DNA from: Serinibacter arcticus
Lineage (GTDB): Bacteria > Actinomycetota > Actinomycetes > Actinomycetales > Beutenbergiaceae
Direction of reading: 5' to 3'
Length of the DNA stretch: 64,000 nt
NCBI RefSeq assembly: GCF_004786095.1
Contig: NZ_RHPJ01000003.1
Location: forward strand, 620,001-684,000
This document shows positions 57,757-64,000 of the stretch, piece by piece. The position numbers and the translations under genes are program-made. Under the pieces are notes generated by a model. The model was not told the DNA's origin and did not search any database. It worked only from the letters and a program-made list of their open reading frames with translations. Numbering within the stretch: position 1 is the stretch's first letter; each line of letters starts with the position of its first letter.

Positions 57757-58223
57757 CAGATGTCCTTCCCCGCGGACGCGTGCCCGCCTGTGGAACCGAA
57801 GCCGCCCTCACCGCGCGCCGCCTCCGGCAGCGCGGTGACGACGTCGAACAGGGCGGTGGCGACCGGCTGCACCAGCAGCTGGGCGATCCGATCACCCCGA
57901 GTCACGGTGACCGACGCGGTGCGGTCGGTGTTGACGAGCACGACGGCGATCTCGCCGCGGTAGCCGGCGTCGATCGTTCCCGGTGCGTTGAGGACCGTCA
58001 GGCCCTGCCGCAGCGCGAGGCCCGATCGCGGGTGCACGAGTCCGACGTAGCCCACCGGGAGGGCGAGCGCGACACCTGTCGGCACCAGGGCCCGCTCCCC
58101 CGGGGCCAGCACGACGTCGGTGCGAGCGAGCAGGTCGGCGCCGGCGTCTCCGGGGTGCGCGTAGCTCGGGACGGGAAGGTCGGGGTCGAGCCGAACGAGG
58201 GGGACGGTCACCGTGCTGCTCAC
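57756..58223 (-). CDS. dut: dUTP diphosphatase
   Basis: 155 aa trimeric dUTPase that hydrolyses dUTP to dUMP, keeping uracil out of DNA. All five motifs are present: [45 protein letters not shown] and [10 protein letters not shown] (P-loop-like motif V). GTG 58223 is 6 nt after TATGGT (58235-58230), so it is leaderless. It is the first gene of a four-gene coupled operon and divergent from DUF3093. Confidence 0.96.
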   Translation of the reverse strand: MSSTVTVPLVRLDPDLPVPSYAHPGDAGADLLARTDVVLAPGERALVPTGVALALPVGYVGLVHPRSGLALRQGLTVLNAPGTIDAGYRGEIAVVLVNTDRTASVTVTRGDRIAQLLVQPVATALFDVVTALPEAARGEGGFGSTGGHASAGKDI

Positions 58224-58279
58224 CCGCCCACCATACCCGCGGCGTCCCTGGCCCGTCGGGGACGTGGCAGGCTAGGTGC

Positions 58280-58759
58280 ATGCCTGCCTCCCTCGACTCG
58301 CGCGAGGTGTTCGTCGAACGGCAGTGGCCCTCGTTCGGGGCCTGGCTCCTCGCCCCCGGGGGCGGCCTCTTCGCCGGTCTCGCCGTGTTCCCGCTCTCCG
58401 ACGTCGCCGCCGTGGCCGTGCTCCTCGCCGTCACGCTGACCATCGCGATCGTGCTGGCTCGGACGGCCGAGCGGGTGACCGTGACCGACGGGACCGATCC
58501 CGGTCTGCGGGCCGGCCGGGCGTTCCTCGAGGCGTGGCACGTCGGCGAGGTCACCGAGCTCGACCGCGAGGCCAGCCGCCGGGCCCTGGGCCCGGGATCG
58601 GACGCGCGGGCCTACCTGGCGCACCGCGGATGGATCAGGACCGCCGTGCGGGTGCGAGTGCTCGACCCCCAGGATCCGACGCCGTACTGGTTGATCTCCA
58701 CCCGGCGCCCGGCCGAGCTCGCAGCCGCGCTGGTCTCGGTCCGGCCGCCCACCGCCTGA
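58280..58759 (+). CDS. DUF3093 membrane protein
   Basis: 159 aa. REVFVERQWPSFGAWLLAPGGGLFAGLAVFPLSDVAAVAVLLAVTLTIAIVLA gives two adjacent membrane helices, followed by a cytosolic domain with GRAFLEAWHVGEVTELDREASRRALGPGSDARAYLAHRGWIRTAVRVRVLDPQDPTPYWLISTRRP. This is the DUF3093 pattern and its function is unknown. The ATG at 58280 is 6 nt after CAGGCT (58268-58273). It is convergent with DUF4193. Confidence 0.87.
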   Translation: MPASLDSREVFVERQWPSFGAWLLAPGGGLFAGLAVFPLSDVAAVAVLLAVTLTIAIVLARTAERVTVTDGTDPGLRAGRAFLEAWHVGEVTELDREASRRALGPGSDARAYLAHRGWIRTAVRVRVLDPQDPTPYWLISTRRPAELAAALVSVRPPTA

Positions 58760-58780
58760 GCCATCTGCCCGAGAACGACT

Positions 58781-58811
58781 GAACGCCGCCAGCGCATCGC
58801 TGGCGGCGTTC
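58781..58811. terminator. Bidirectional hairpin between DUF3093 and DUF4193
   Basis: A 14-bp perfect inverted repeat GAACGCCGCCAGCG / CGCTGGCGGCGTTC with loop CAT lies 21 nt after the DUF3093 stop and 48 nt from the convergent DUF4193 stop. Confidence 0.7.
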
Positions 58812-58859
58812 GACGTCCGGTGAGCGGCCGGTGGGACCACCGCTCGTGGGGTCGCGCTG

Positions 58860-59159
58860 CTAGGCGGCGCACTCCGAGCAGACCGGGCCGACCTTGTCGG
58901 TCAGCGCGAGCTGGCTGCGGTGGTGCACCAGGAAGCAGCGGGTGCAGGTGAACTCGTCGGCCTGGCGCGGAAGCACCCTGACGGTGAACTCCTCGCCGGA
59001 CAGGTCGGCACCGGGCAGCTCGAATCCTTCAGCCGCTTCGGTCTCGTCCTCGTCAACGGCTCCCGAGCTCTTCTCGTTGCGACGAGCCTTGAGCTCCTCG
59101 ATCGAGTCTTCCTTGAGCTCTTCCTCGGTCTTGCGGGGGGCGTCGTAATCGGTCGCCAT
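58860..59159 (-). CDS. DUF4193 small zinc-ribbon protein
   Basis: 99 aa. MATDYDAPRKTEEE starts it; the acidic linker is followed by a C-terminal zinc ribbon, CTRC (about 72-75) and CSEC (about 95-98), with FLVHHRSQLA in between. This matches the short actinobacterial DUF4193. A nucleic-acid-related role is often assumed but unproven. The 287-nt region 59160-59446 upstream of it contains no gene that I can see. Confidence 0.88.
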   Translation of the reverse strand: MATDYDAPRKTEEELKEDSIEELKARRNEKSSGAVDEDETEAAEGFELPGADLSGEEFTVRVLPRQADEFTCTRCFLVHHRSQLALTDKVGPVCSECAA

Positions 59160-59446
59160 GTCGGGCGTCACACTCCGTCGGTCGGCTCGACGACGGGGAC
59201 CGCCGAGCTCTTTCATCTCGTCATTGCTGCTGCGCGCCCTGCTCTCGGCGGGAACGGTCGGAACCGGACCCACCAGGACGGCGCGCTGATTGTGCACCAT
59301 CGAACGGCGAGGCGCACACGCTCGGCCTGCCGGGACGTACCAGGAGCCGGGCGACCGGCCTGAACCGGGCTGCCAGGTCGGACAACGCCCCGGGTGGGCC
59401 GTTTGTTCCCGGGTGCGGCGTGGCCCCGACGGGGGCGCGGGACGGG

Positions 59447-60328
59447 TCAGTCCGCGATCGTCGCCGAGTCGGCGGCGGCCGCGGCATCGCGCAGGACGTC
59501 GACCAGCGGATCGGCCAGACCGGCCTGTGTGAGAACGGTCACAAGCCCGCCGTCGGGGCCGGACAGGTGACGAACGACACCGCCCGCCTCCGTCACGACG
59601 AGGACGGCCGCGGCCACGTCCCACGGGTTCAGGCCGAGCTCGTAGTGCGCGTCGAGCTCACCCGTCGCGACGGCGCACGCGTCGAGCGCACCCGCCCCGG
59701 CGCGCCGGATGTCCCGCACCTGCGGCAGGACGTCCGCCACGACGTCGCCCTGCCAGGCGCGCGTGGCGGCGGAGTAGGAGAACCCGGTGCCCACGAGCGC
59801 CTCGGCGAGCGGGGTCCCGGTCGGCGCCGTGAGCGGTCGGCCGTCCGCCGTCGCCCCCTGACCGAGGCCGGCGGTCCACGTGCGACCCATCGCGGGCGCG
59901 TGCACGCACCCGGCGACGGGCTGCCAGGTGGTCATGTCGCGCGGGTCACCGGCGACGACGGCGACGCTGACCGCCCAGTCCGCCCGGCCGTAGAGGTAGT
60001 TCACGGTGCCGTCGATCGGGTCGAGCACCCACGTCAGACCGCTCGTCCCTGTCCGCTGCGCCCCCTCCTCGCCGAGGATGCCGTCCTGCGGACGCAGCCG
60101 GGTGATCAGGTCGAGCAGCAGCGCCTCGCTCGCGAGGTCGGCCTTCGTGACCACGTCCGTGGCGGAGGACTTGGTGGCGGCGACGTCGACGGCCTCGGCG
60201 CGCATCGTCAGCGCCAGCTCGCCCGCCCTCCGCGCGAACCTCTCGCTCGCCTCGCGCAGCTGCGCCACGACCTCCGCGGAGGGAACGGGGTGTGCGGGCT
60301 GTCCGTCGTTCTCGCTTCGCGTGACCAC
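59447..60328 (-). CDS. Inositol monophosphatase family protein
   Basis: 293 aa Mg2+-dependent phosphatase. GILGEEG (metal Glu), VLDPIDGTVNYLYG (DPIDGT, metal and substrate) and NPWDVAAAVLVVTEAGG (WDxAA) are intact. AATKSSATDVVTKADLASEALLLDLI is the N-terminal metal region. Substrates of the family are inositol 1-phosphate, fructose-1,6-bisphosphate or histidinol phosphate; none is favoured here. GTG 60328 is 7 nt after TAGGGT (60341-60336), leaderless. It is divergent from sepH. Confidence 0.9.
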   Translation of the reverse strand: MVTRSENDGQPAHPVPSAEVVAQLREASERFARRAGELALTMRAEAVDVAATKSSATDVVTKADLASEALLLDLITRLRPQDGILGEEGAQRTGTSGLTWVLDPIDGTVNYLYGRADWAVSVAVVAGDPRDMTTWQPVAGCVHAPAMGRTWTAGLGQGATADGRPLTAPTGTPLAEALVGTGFSYSAATRAWQGDVVADVLPQVRDIRRAGAGALDACAVATGELDAHYELGLNPWDVAAAVLVVTEAGGVVRHLSGPDGGLVTVLTQAGLADPLVDVLRDAAAAADSATIAD

Positions 60329-60415
60329 GACCTCAACCCTAGGCCAGCACCACTCCGAGCCAAATGCGGCGGATCGCGCCGCACGGGTGGCACGCTGGGC
60401 CCGAAGGAGGCGCAC

Positions 60416-61690
60416 ATGGTGGAGCTCGAGCTCGACAGCCTGCACGCCGACGGCGAGAACCTGATCCTGCGTGGCCCTGACGGCCAGCGTTATCGGCTCG
60501 TCATCGACGAGGCACTACGCACTGCGGTGCGCCGCGACCGACCGCACCTCGAGGCCCTGCGGGCCCGGGAGCTCTCGGCGCTGCGCCCTCGCGACATCCA
60601 GTCCCGCATCCGTGCCGGGGCCAGCGTCGAGGAGGTGGCCGCCGAGGGGGGACTCACCCTGGAGTCGGTCCGCCGGTACGAGGGACCCGTCCAGGCCGAG
60701 CGGTCGTGGATCGCGCAGCAGACGCGGGCGCTCCCGATCGGTCGCGAGGTGGGGGCGCCGACGCTGGGCGACCTCGTCGTCGACCGCCTGGCCGCGCGCG
60801 GTGTGACCTCCGAGGCGGAGTGGGACGCGGTCCGCCGCGCCGGTGAGCCCTGGGAGGTCGCCGTCGCGTTCACCGCGGGTGGCTCCCTGCGCGTCGCGCA
60901 CTGGCAGGTCGACCTGACCACGCGTTCGCTGGTGGCGCTGGACGACGAGAGCCGGTGGCTGTCGGAGACCGAGCTGACGGGATCGCGCCGGTCCGCGCAC
61001 GGACGGCCGTTCGACGTCGAGCACGAGGACGACTCCCGGCGCGCCCCCGACGTCGTCATCCTCGACTCGCGCTCGCTGCCCGCGGAGCCGGGCGACGACG
61101 GACCCGGCGACCACGCGTCCGGTGCCGCCTCCTCGGCGACCGACTCCCCCGACGTCCCCGACCGGCACGCGGCGTCGCCCTCCGACGAGCAGGACACCGC
61201 CGGCGACGAGGACCGTCTCGGCTCCCCCGCGGCGACCGAGGCGCTGCTGGACCGGCTCGACGCCACCCGTGGCCGTCGTGGCTTCGGTCGGCGGCGGCCG
61301 GCGCGCGGCGACGAGCCGGACGAGGGCGCTGCCCCGCCGTCGTCGTCCTCAGACGACGCCGATGACGCCGATCCCGCCGGGAGCGCGAGAACCGGCGCCC
61401 GTACCGGTGGTGCGTCCGGCACGGCGTCACGCTCGAGCGCGGTCGACGACGCGCTCTTCCCCGTCGCACCCGTGCTCCGGCTGCGGCAGCAGGGGGCTCC
61501 GACCGACGAGCCCCACGACGGCGTCACGCACGACGCCGGCGACACCCCCGACGGCGACGCGACCGCCGGAGCCGACGACGACGAGGCGGCGCCCGCACCG
61601 TCGAACCGTCCGGCACGGTCCCGCGCCAAGGCCCGACGAACCTCGATCCCGTCGTGGGACGAGATCGTCTTCGGCGCGAAGCAGGACTGA
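60416..61690 (+). CDS. sepH: Septation protein SepH (DUF3071)
   Basis: 424 aa. The conserved N-terminal domain VELELDSLHADGENLILRGPDGQRYRLVIDEALRTAVRRDRP is followed by a helix-turn-helix-like segment (RPRDIQSRIRAGASVEEVAAEGGLTLESVRRYEGPVQAER, about 57-96). The rest (about 200-424) is a disordered acidic Ser/Asp/Pro/Glu tail ending in a basic RSRAKARRTSIPSWDEIVFGAK motif. SepH binds FtsZ and stimulates Z-ring assembly in Streptomyces. ATG 60416 follows a strong GGAGG site. The C-terminal SIPSWDEIVFG sequence is family-conserved. Confidence 0.93.
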   Translation: MVELELDSLHADGENLILRGPDGQRYRLVIDEALRTAVRRDRPHLEALRARELSALRPRDIQSRIRAGASVEEVAAEGGLTLESVRRYEGPVQAERSWIAQQTRALPIGREVGAPTLGDLVVDRLAARGVTSEAEWDAVRRAGEPWEVAVAFTAGGSLRVAHWQVDLTTRSLVALDDESRWLSETELTGSRRSAHGRPFDVEHEDDSRRAPDVVILDSRSLPAEPGDDGPGDHASGAASSATDSPDVPDRHAASPSDEQDTAGDEDRLGSPAATEALLDRLDATRGRRGFGRRRPARGDEPDEGAAPPSSSSDDADDADPAGSARTGARTGGASGTASRSSAVDDALFPVAPVLRLRQQGAPTDEPHDGVTHDAGDTPDGDATAGADDDEAAPAPSNRPARSRAKARRTSIPSWDEIVFGAKQD

Positions 61691-61733
61691 GGCGCGAGGG
61701 CCGGGCGGCCACCGCCCGGTCCGACGTCGACGA

Positions 61734-62921
61734 TCAGGCGGTCGCCAGGATCGCGGGGACCGCGAGCTCGTCGTGCGTGAGCGATCCGTGCATGCCGATC
61801 AGCGCGATCGACGCTGCGCTCTGCGTGCGCGAGTCGACGATCGCGTGCCGGCCCCGCGCCGCGACCACGAGGTCGCCGATGAGGGCCGCGTTGCGCTCGG
61901 GCACGGCGCCGAACAGCCCGCGCTCGACAGCCTCCGCCCGCGTCAGCACCCAGGCCAGCTCCCCCAGCTCCTCGCGCCAGCGCGCCGCCACCACCGCGGC
62001 CTCGGCGCCCGGGACCAGGTGCACGTGGCTCGCGCGCGGCTCACCCGCGACGAGCACCACGTCGCGGTGCAGGGCAGGGACGGCGGCGACGTCGGTGTGC
62101 CCCGTCACGTCGACCATGCCGTGGTCGGCCGTCACGAGGACGACCGTGCCTCGCGGCAGCCGCCGCAGCAGCCGGGTGAGCTCGTGGTCGAACGCGCCGA
62201 GCTCCTCGCCCCACTGGGCCGAGCCCCAGCCGTGGTGGTGGCCCGCCTTGTCGAGGTCGCCCCAGTAGAGGTAGGCCAGCCCCGGCTGGCGCAGCGCCGA
62301 GATCGTGGCGTCGACGCGCTGCTCGAGGCTCTCGGCGGCACGGTAGGTCGAGCCGCGCAGACCGGCCGTGGTCAGACCGGAGCCGGCGAAGCGGAGCGGT
62401 CCGACGCTCGTCACGGTGTGCCCGGCCGCCACGAGTCGCTCGAACACGGTCGGTTCCGGCTGCCACGTCCGCGGCTCGGGCACCTCGGGCACCGGATCCC
62501 GCGACGCACCCGGCTGCGTGGCCCACGAGACGAGGTTGACGAGTCCGGGGGCGGCGTCGGGCGTCCGCGGATCGCGCACCGTGTAGCCGAGCATGCCGGT
62601 GGTCCCGGAGGGCAGCCCCGTGCCGAACGAGGCGAGCGAGGCCGCCGTCGTCGAGGGGTAGCCGGCCATCACGGGCGTGCTGCCGGACACGAGCCCGCGC
62701 AGCGTGGGCGCGTGCCCCGTGCGCGCGCGCAGGGGCACGTCCCCCAGCCCGTCGACCAGGACGACGCAGACGCGTTCGGGGCGACCGAGGTCGAGGCCGG
62801 CGGTCGCACCCGGGACGTCGGTCACGCCGAAGGACCGGGCGACGTCGGTCAGGACCCCGGCGAGCTGTGGCAGCCCGCGCGGGTCGAGAAGATCCGACGG
62901 GAAGGGGAACGGGTCGCTCAC
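61734..62921 (-). CDS. Alkaline-phosphatase-superfamily nucleotide pyrophosphatase / phosphodiesterase
   Basis: 395 aa. VVLVDGLGDVPLR carries the first metal Asp. GYPSTTAASLASFGTGLPSGTTGMLGY holds the nucleophile Thr (about 89-90); YLYWGDLDKAGHHHG supplies the D and H ligands; VTADHGMVDV the DHG; ASHVHLVPGAE the last His. This is the type I phosphodiesterase/NPP layout seen as an intracellular actinobacterial protein. The GTG at 62921 overlaps the DUF5998 stop by 4 nt. Confidence 0.88.
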   Translation of the reverse strand: MSDPFPFPSDLLDPRGLPQLAGVLTDVARSFGVTDVPGATAGLDLGRPERVCVVLVDGLGDVPLRARTGHAPTLRGLVSGSTPVMAGYPSTTAASLASFGTGLPSGTTGMLGYTVRDPRTPDAAPGLVNLVSWATQPGASRDPVPEVPEPRTWQPEPTVFERLVAAGHTVTSVGPLRFAGSGLTTAGLRGSTYRAAESLEQRVDATISALRQPGLAYLYWGDLDKAGHHHGWGSAQWGEELGAFDHELTRLLRRLPRGTVVLVTADHGMVDVTGHTDVAAVPALHRDVVLVAGEPRASHVHLVPGAEAAVVAARWREELGELAWVLTRAEAVERGLFGAVPERNAALIGDLVVAARGRHAIVDSRTQSAASIALIGMHGSLTHDELAVPAILATA

Positions 62922-63484
62922 GTGAGCGACGTCGCGGCGGACAGCGCCCGTGCGAACGCGACGGCCCCGGCCAGCGCGGGTTCGCCCTCGGCCTCGGCGC
63001 TGACGCGGATCAGCAGGTCGTCGGGCGTCGAGGCGCCCGTGAGGCCGTGGTCGGCCTCGCAGCTCGGATCGGCGCAGCCGGCCGGCTCCAGGTCGATGCG
63101 CTGGACGGCGCCCCAGCCCAGGGAGATCGTGATGTCCCGACGGCGCGACCCGCCCTGGGCGGCCGGATCGCTGAAGCCCTGCGTGATGACGACGGAGCGC
63201 AGCTCGCGCAGCGGCACCGCCTCGGTGCTCGCCACGGCCGTGAGCGTGCCGTCCACGACCTGGTCGTCGACGTGCGCCACGAGCAGCCGACGCGGGGTCA
63301 GGACGAGCGCGGTCAGGTGCCGGCGGACCTCGGCGTCGTCGAACGTCGTCTCGGGCTGCAGCAGGTGGGCGGCGACCGCCTCCCCCGCGAGCGCGAGGTC
63401 GATGACGTCCGTCACGAGCTCCGGGTAGTAGCCGGAGAGGGTGATGTCGTCGAGCAGGTCGGTGTGGGCTGAGGTCTGACGCAC
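62918..63484 (-). CDS. DUF5998 family protein
   Basis: 188 aa. DLLDDITLSGYYPELVTDVIDLALAGEAVAAHLLQPETTFDDAEVRRHLTALVLTPRRLLVAHVDD, ELRSVVITQGF and ISLGWGAVQRIDLEPAGCADPSCEADHG are family-typical. Function is not known. GTG 63484 has AAGGAT 6 nt upstream, either an RBS or a leaderless -10. It is coupled to the phosphodiesterase gene. Confidence 0.82.
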   Translation of the reverse strand: MRQTSAHTDLLDDITLSGYYPELVTDVIDLALAGEAVAAHLLQPETTFDDAEVRRHLTALVLTPRRLLVAHVDDQVVDGTLTAVASTEAVPLRELRSVVITQGFSDPAAQGGSRRRDITISLGWGAVQRIDLEPAGCADPSCEADHGLTGASTPDDLLIRVSAEAEGEPALAGAVAFARALSAATSLT

Positions 63485-63532
63485 CCGACCATCCTTCCAC
63501 CTCGGGCGGTGTGACCGCTCGGACCCTGTGGG

Positions 63533-64000
63533 TCAGGCGCGCAGCGCCCGGCGCGCGCCGTCGGGTCGGACGGTCGCGGCCAGCACGATCTCGCCGCGCA
63601 GCACGACCGCCCCGGAGGCGGAGACCAGCACGGGCAGGAGGTCGAGGCGGCGCAGCGACGGCGTCGCCTCCACGAGCACCGCGACGCGGGCGAGCAGGAC
63701 CTCGAGCGCGGCGACGTCCGGCACCTCCCCGCCCTGCGGCGTCAGCAGCCGGGGCGCCGCGCGCAACGAGGTCACGAGCCGGTGCACGTCGCCGGTCCGG
63801 AGCGGGGGGACGGCGTAGGTCGCGTCCCCGAGCAGCTCCGAGGCGTCGCCCGAGAGGCCGAACGACAGGACGGGTCCCAGCAGACCGTCCTCCCACGCGC
63901 GCACGACGCACGCGACGCCGAGCGGTGCCATGGGCTGGATCTCGACGGCGGCGTCCTCGCTCTGGCGGTTTCGGATCTGGCGCACCGCCTCGACCAGGTC
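63533..64000 (-). CDS. Acyl-CoA synthetase (ADP-forming)/GNAT family protein, C-terminal part
   Basis: The last about 155 residues of a gene that begins beyond the right edge. AVEIQPMAPLGVACVVRAWEDGLLGPVLSFGLSGDASELLGDATYAVPPL, LVTSLRAAPRLLTPQGG and LVEATPSLRRLDLLPVLVSASGAVV match the ATP-grasp_5 (ADP-forming acetyl-CoA synthetase beta) domain. In actinobacteria this domain is usually fused to a GNAT domain in protein lysine acetyltransferase-like proteins, which would lie outside the window. Identity is good, full architecture unseen. Confidence 0.78.
   Translation of the reverse strand, partial: DLVEAVRQIRNRQSEDAAVEIQPMAPLGVACVVRAWEDGLLGPVLSFGLSGDASELLGDATYAVPPLRTGDVHRLVTSLRAAPRLLTPQGGEVPDVAALEVLLARVAVLVEATPSLRRLDLLPVLVSASGAVVLRGEIVLAATVRPDGARRALRA

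Noticed and set aside
59160-59446. Possible small gene upstream of DUF4193
   Set aside because: Only short Arg/Pro-rich frames without a ribosome-binding site or conserved motif; treated as noncoding.

Overview
The window is a very GC-rich (roughly 73-75% by eye) actinobacterial chromosome segment. It carries gene families restricted to or typical of high-GC Gram-positives: SepH (DUF3071), DUF3000, DUF3093, DUF3159, DUF3710, DUF4193, DUF5998, GuaB1 and paired CeoB/CeoC-like RCK proteins. GTG starts are very frequent, ATGA/GTGA start-stop overlaps are common, and many genes appear leaderless (an nAnnnT or TAnnnT hexamer 6-7 nt before the start codon). The content fits Micrococcales, probably Cellulomonadaceae or a close relative, but the genus is inferred and not proven. 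There is no phage, CRISPR array, insertion sequence or obvious genomic island; it reads as core chromosome with some accessory cell-envelope and transport modules.

Layout. 1-2700: 5' part of thrS (minus), tRNA-Val(CAC), pabC, then a Gly-Cys-Val tRNA cluster with its own promoter and terminator. 2719-7410: hrpB helicase, an odd zinc-ribbon SDR protein, a DUF3253 protein. 7473-14061: treX/glgX-treY-treZ operon that turns glycogen into trehalose. 14108-18018: a catecholate-type iron-siderophore importer (YclNOPQ/FatBCD-like) behind tandem IdeR/DtxR-like boxes. 18137-24811: M23 peptidase with a Pro-Thr tail, HIT protein, zapE, a conserved small protein, an ATP-grasp ligase resembling D-aspartate ligase, DUF3000, RNase D. 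24907-28307: fadA-fadB beta-oxidation pair. 28922-32944: a second FecCD-type siderophore importer with its own iron box.

33059-36823: guaB1 followed by an overlapping run of a TRIC-like channel, a CoA-type NUDIX hydrolase and a phosphotransferase. 36842-42765: a possible glycolipid or lipid-modification cluster. On the plus strand it has an epimerase/reductase, a GT21-like glycosyltransferase, an alpha/beta-hydrolase-like protein and a UGT-type glycosyltransferase. Convergent to these are an MBL-fold hydrolase and a KAS III. 42796-45572: a saccharopine-dehydrogenase-like enzyme and an APC permease, with a 340-nt repeat-rich spacer upstream. 45913-48699: aconitase. 48751-55936: CtpE-like P-type ATPase, TrmA/RlmD-like RNA methyltransferase and KimA-type potassium importer, divergent from two RCK (TrkA-like) proteins. 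55869-64000: the conserved actinobacterial block DUF3159, OB-fold protein, DUF3710, dut, DUF3093, DUF4193, inositol monophosphatase, sepH, phosphodiesterase, DUF5998, and the 3' end of an acyl-CoA synthetase-like gene.

Most noteworthy: the KAS III/MBL/GT21/UGT/SDR cluster; the divergent leaderless KimA/CeoB promoter pair (potassium uptake with two likely RCK partners); the zinc-ribbon SDR lacking the usual catalytic Tyr; a probable peptidoglycan cross-bridge D-amino-acid ligase; tandem 72-bp-spaced palindromes before the APC permease; a palindromic operator overlapping the stop codon of the ATPase gene upstream of acnA; and several unusually long, near-perfect intergenic hairpins.
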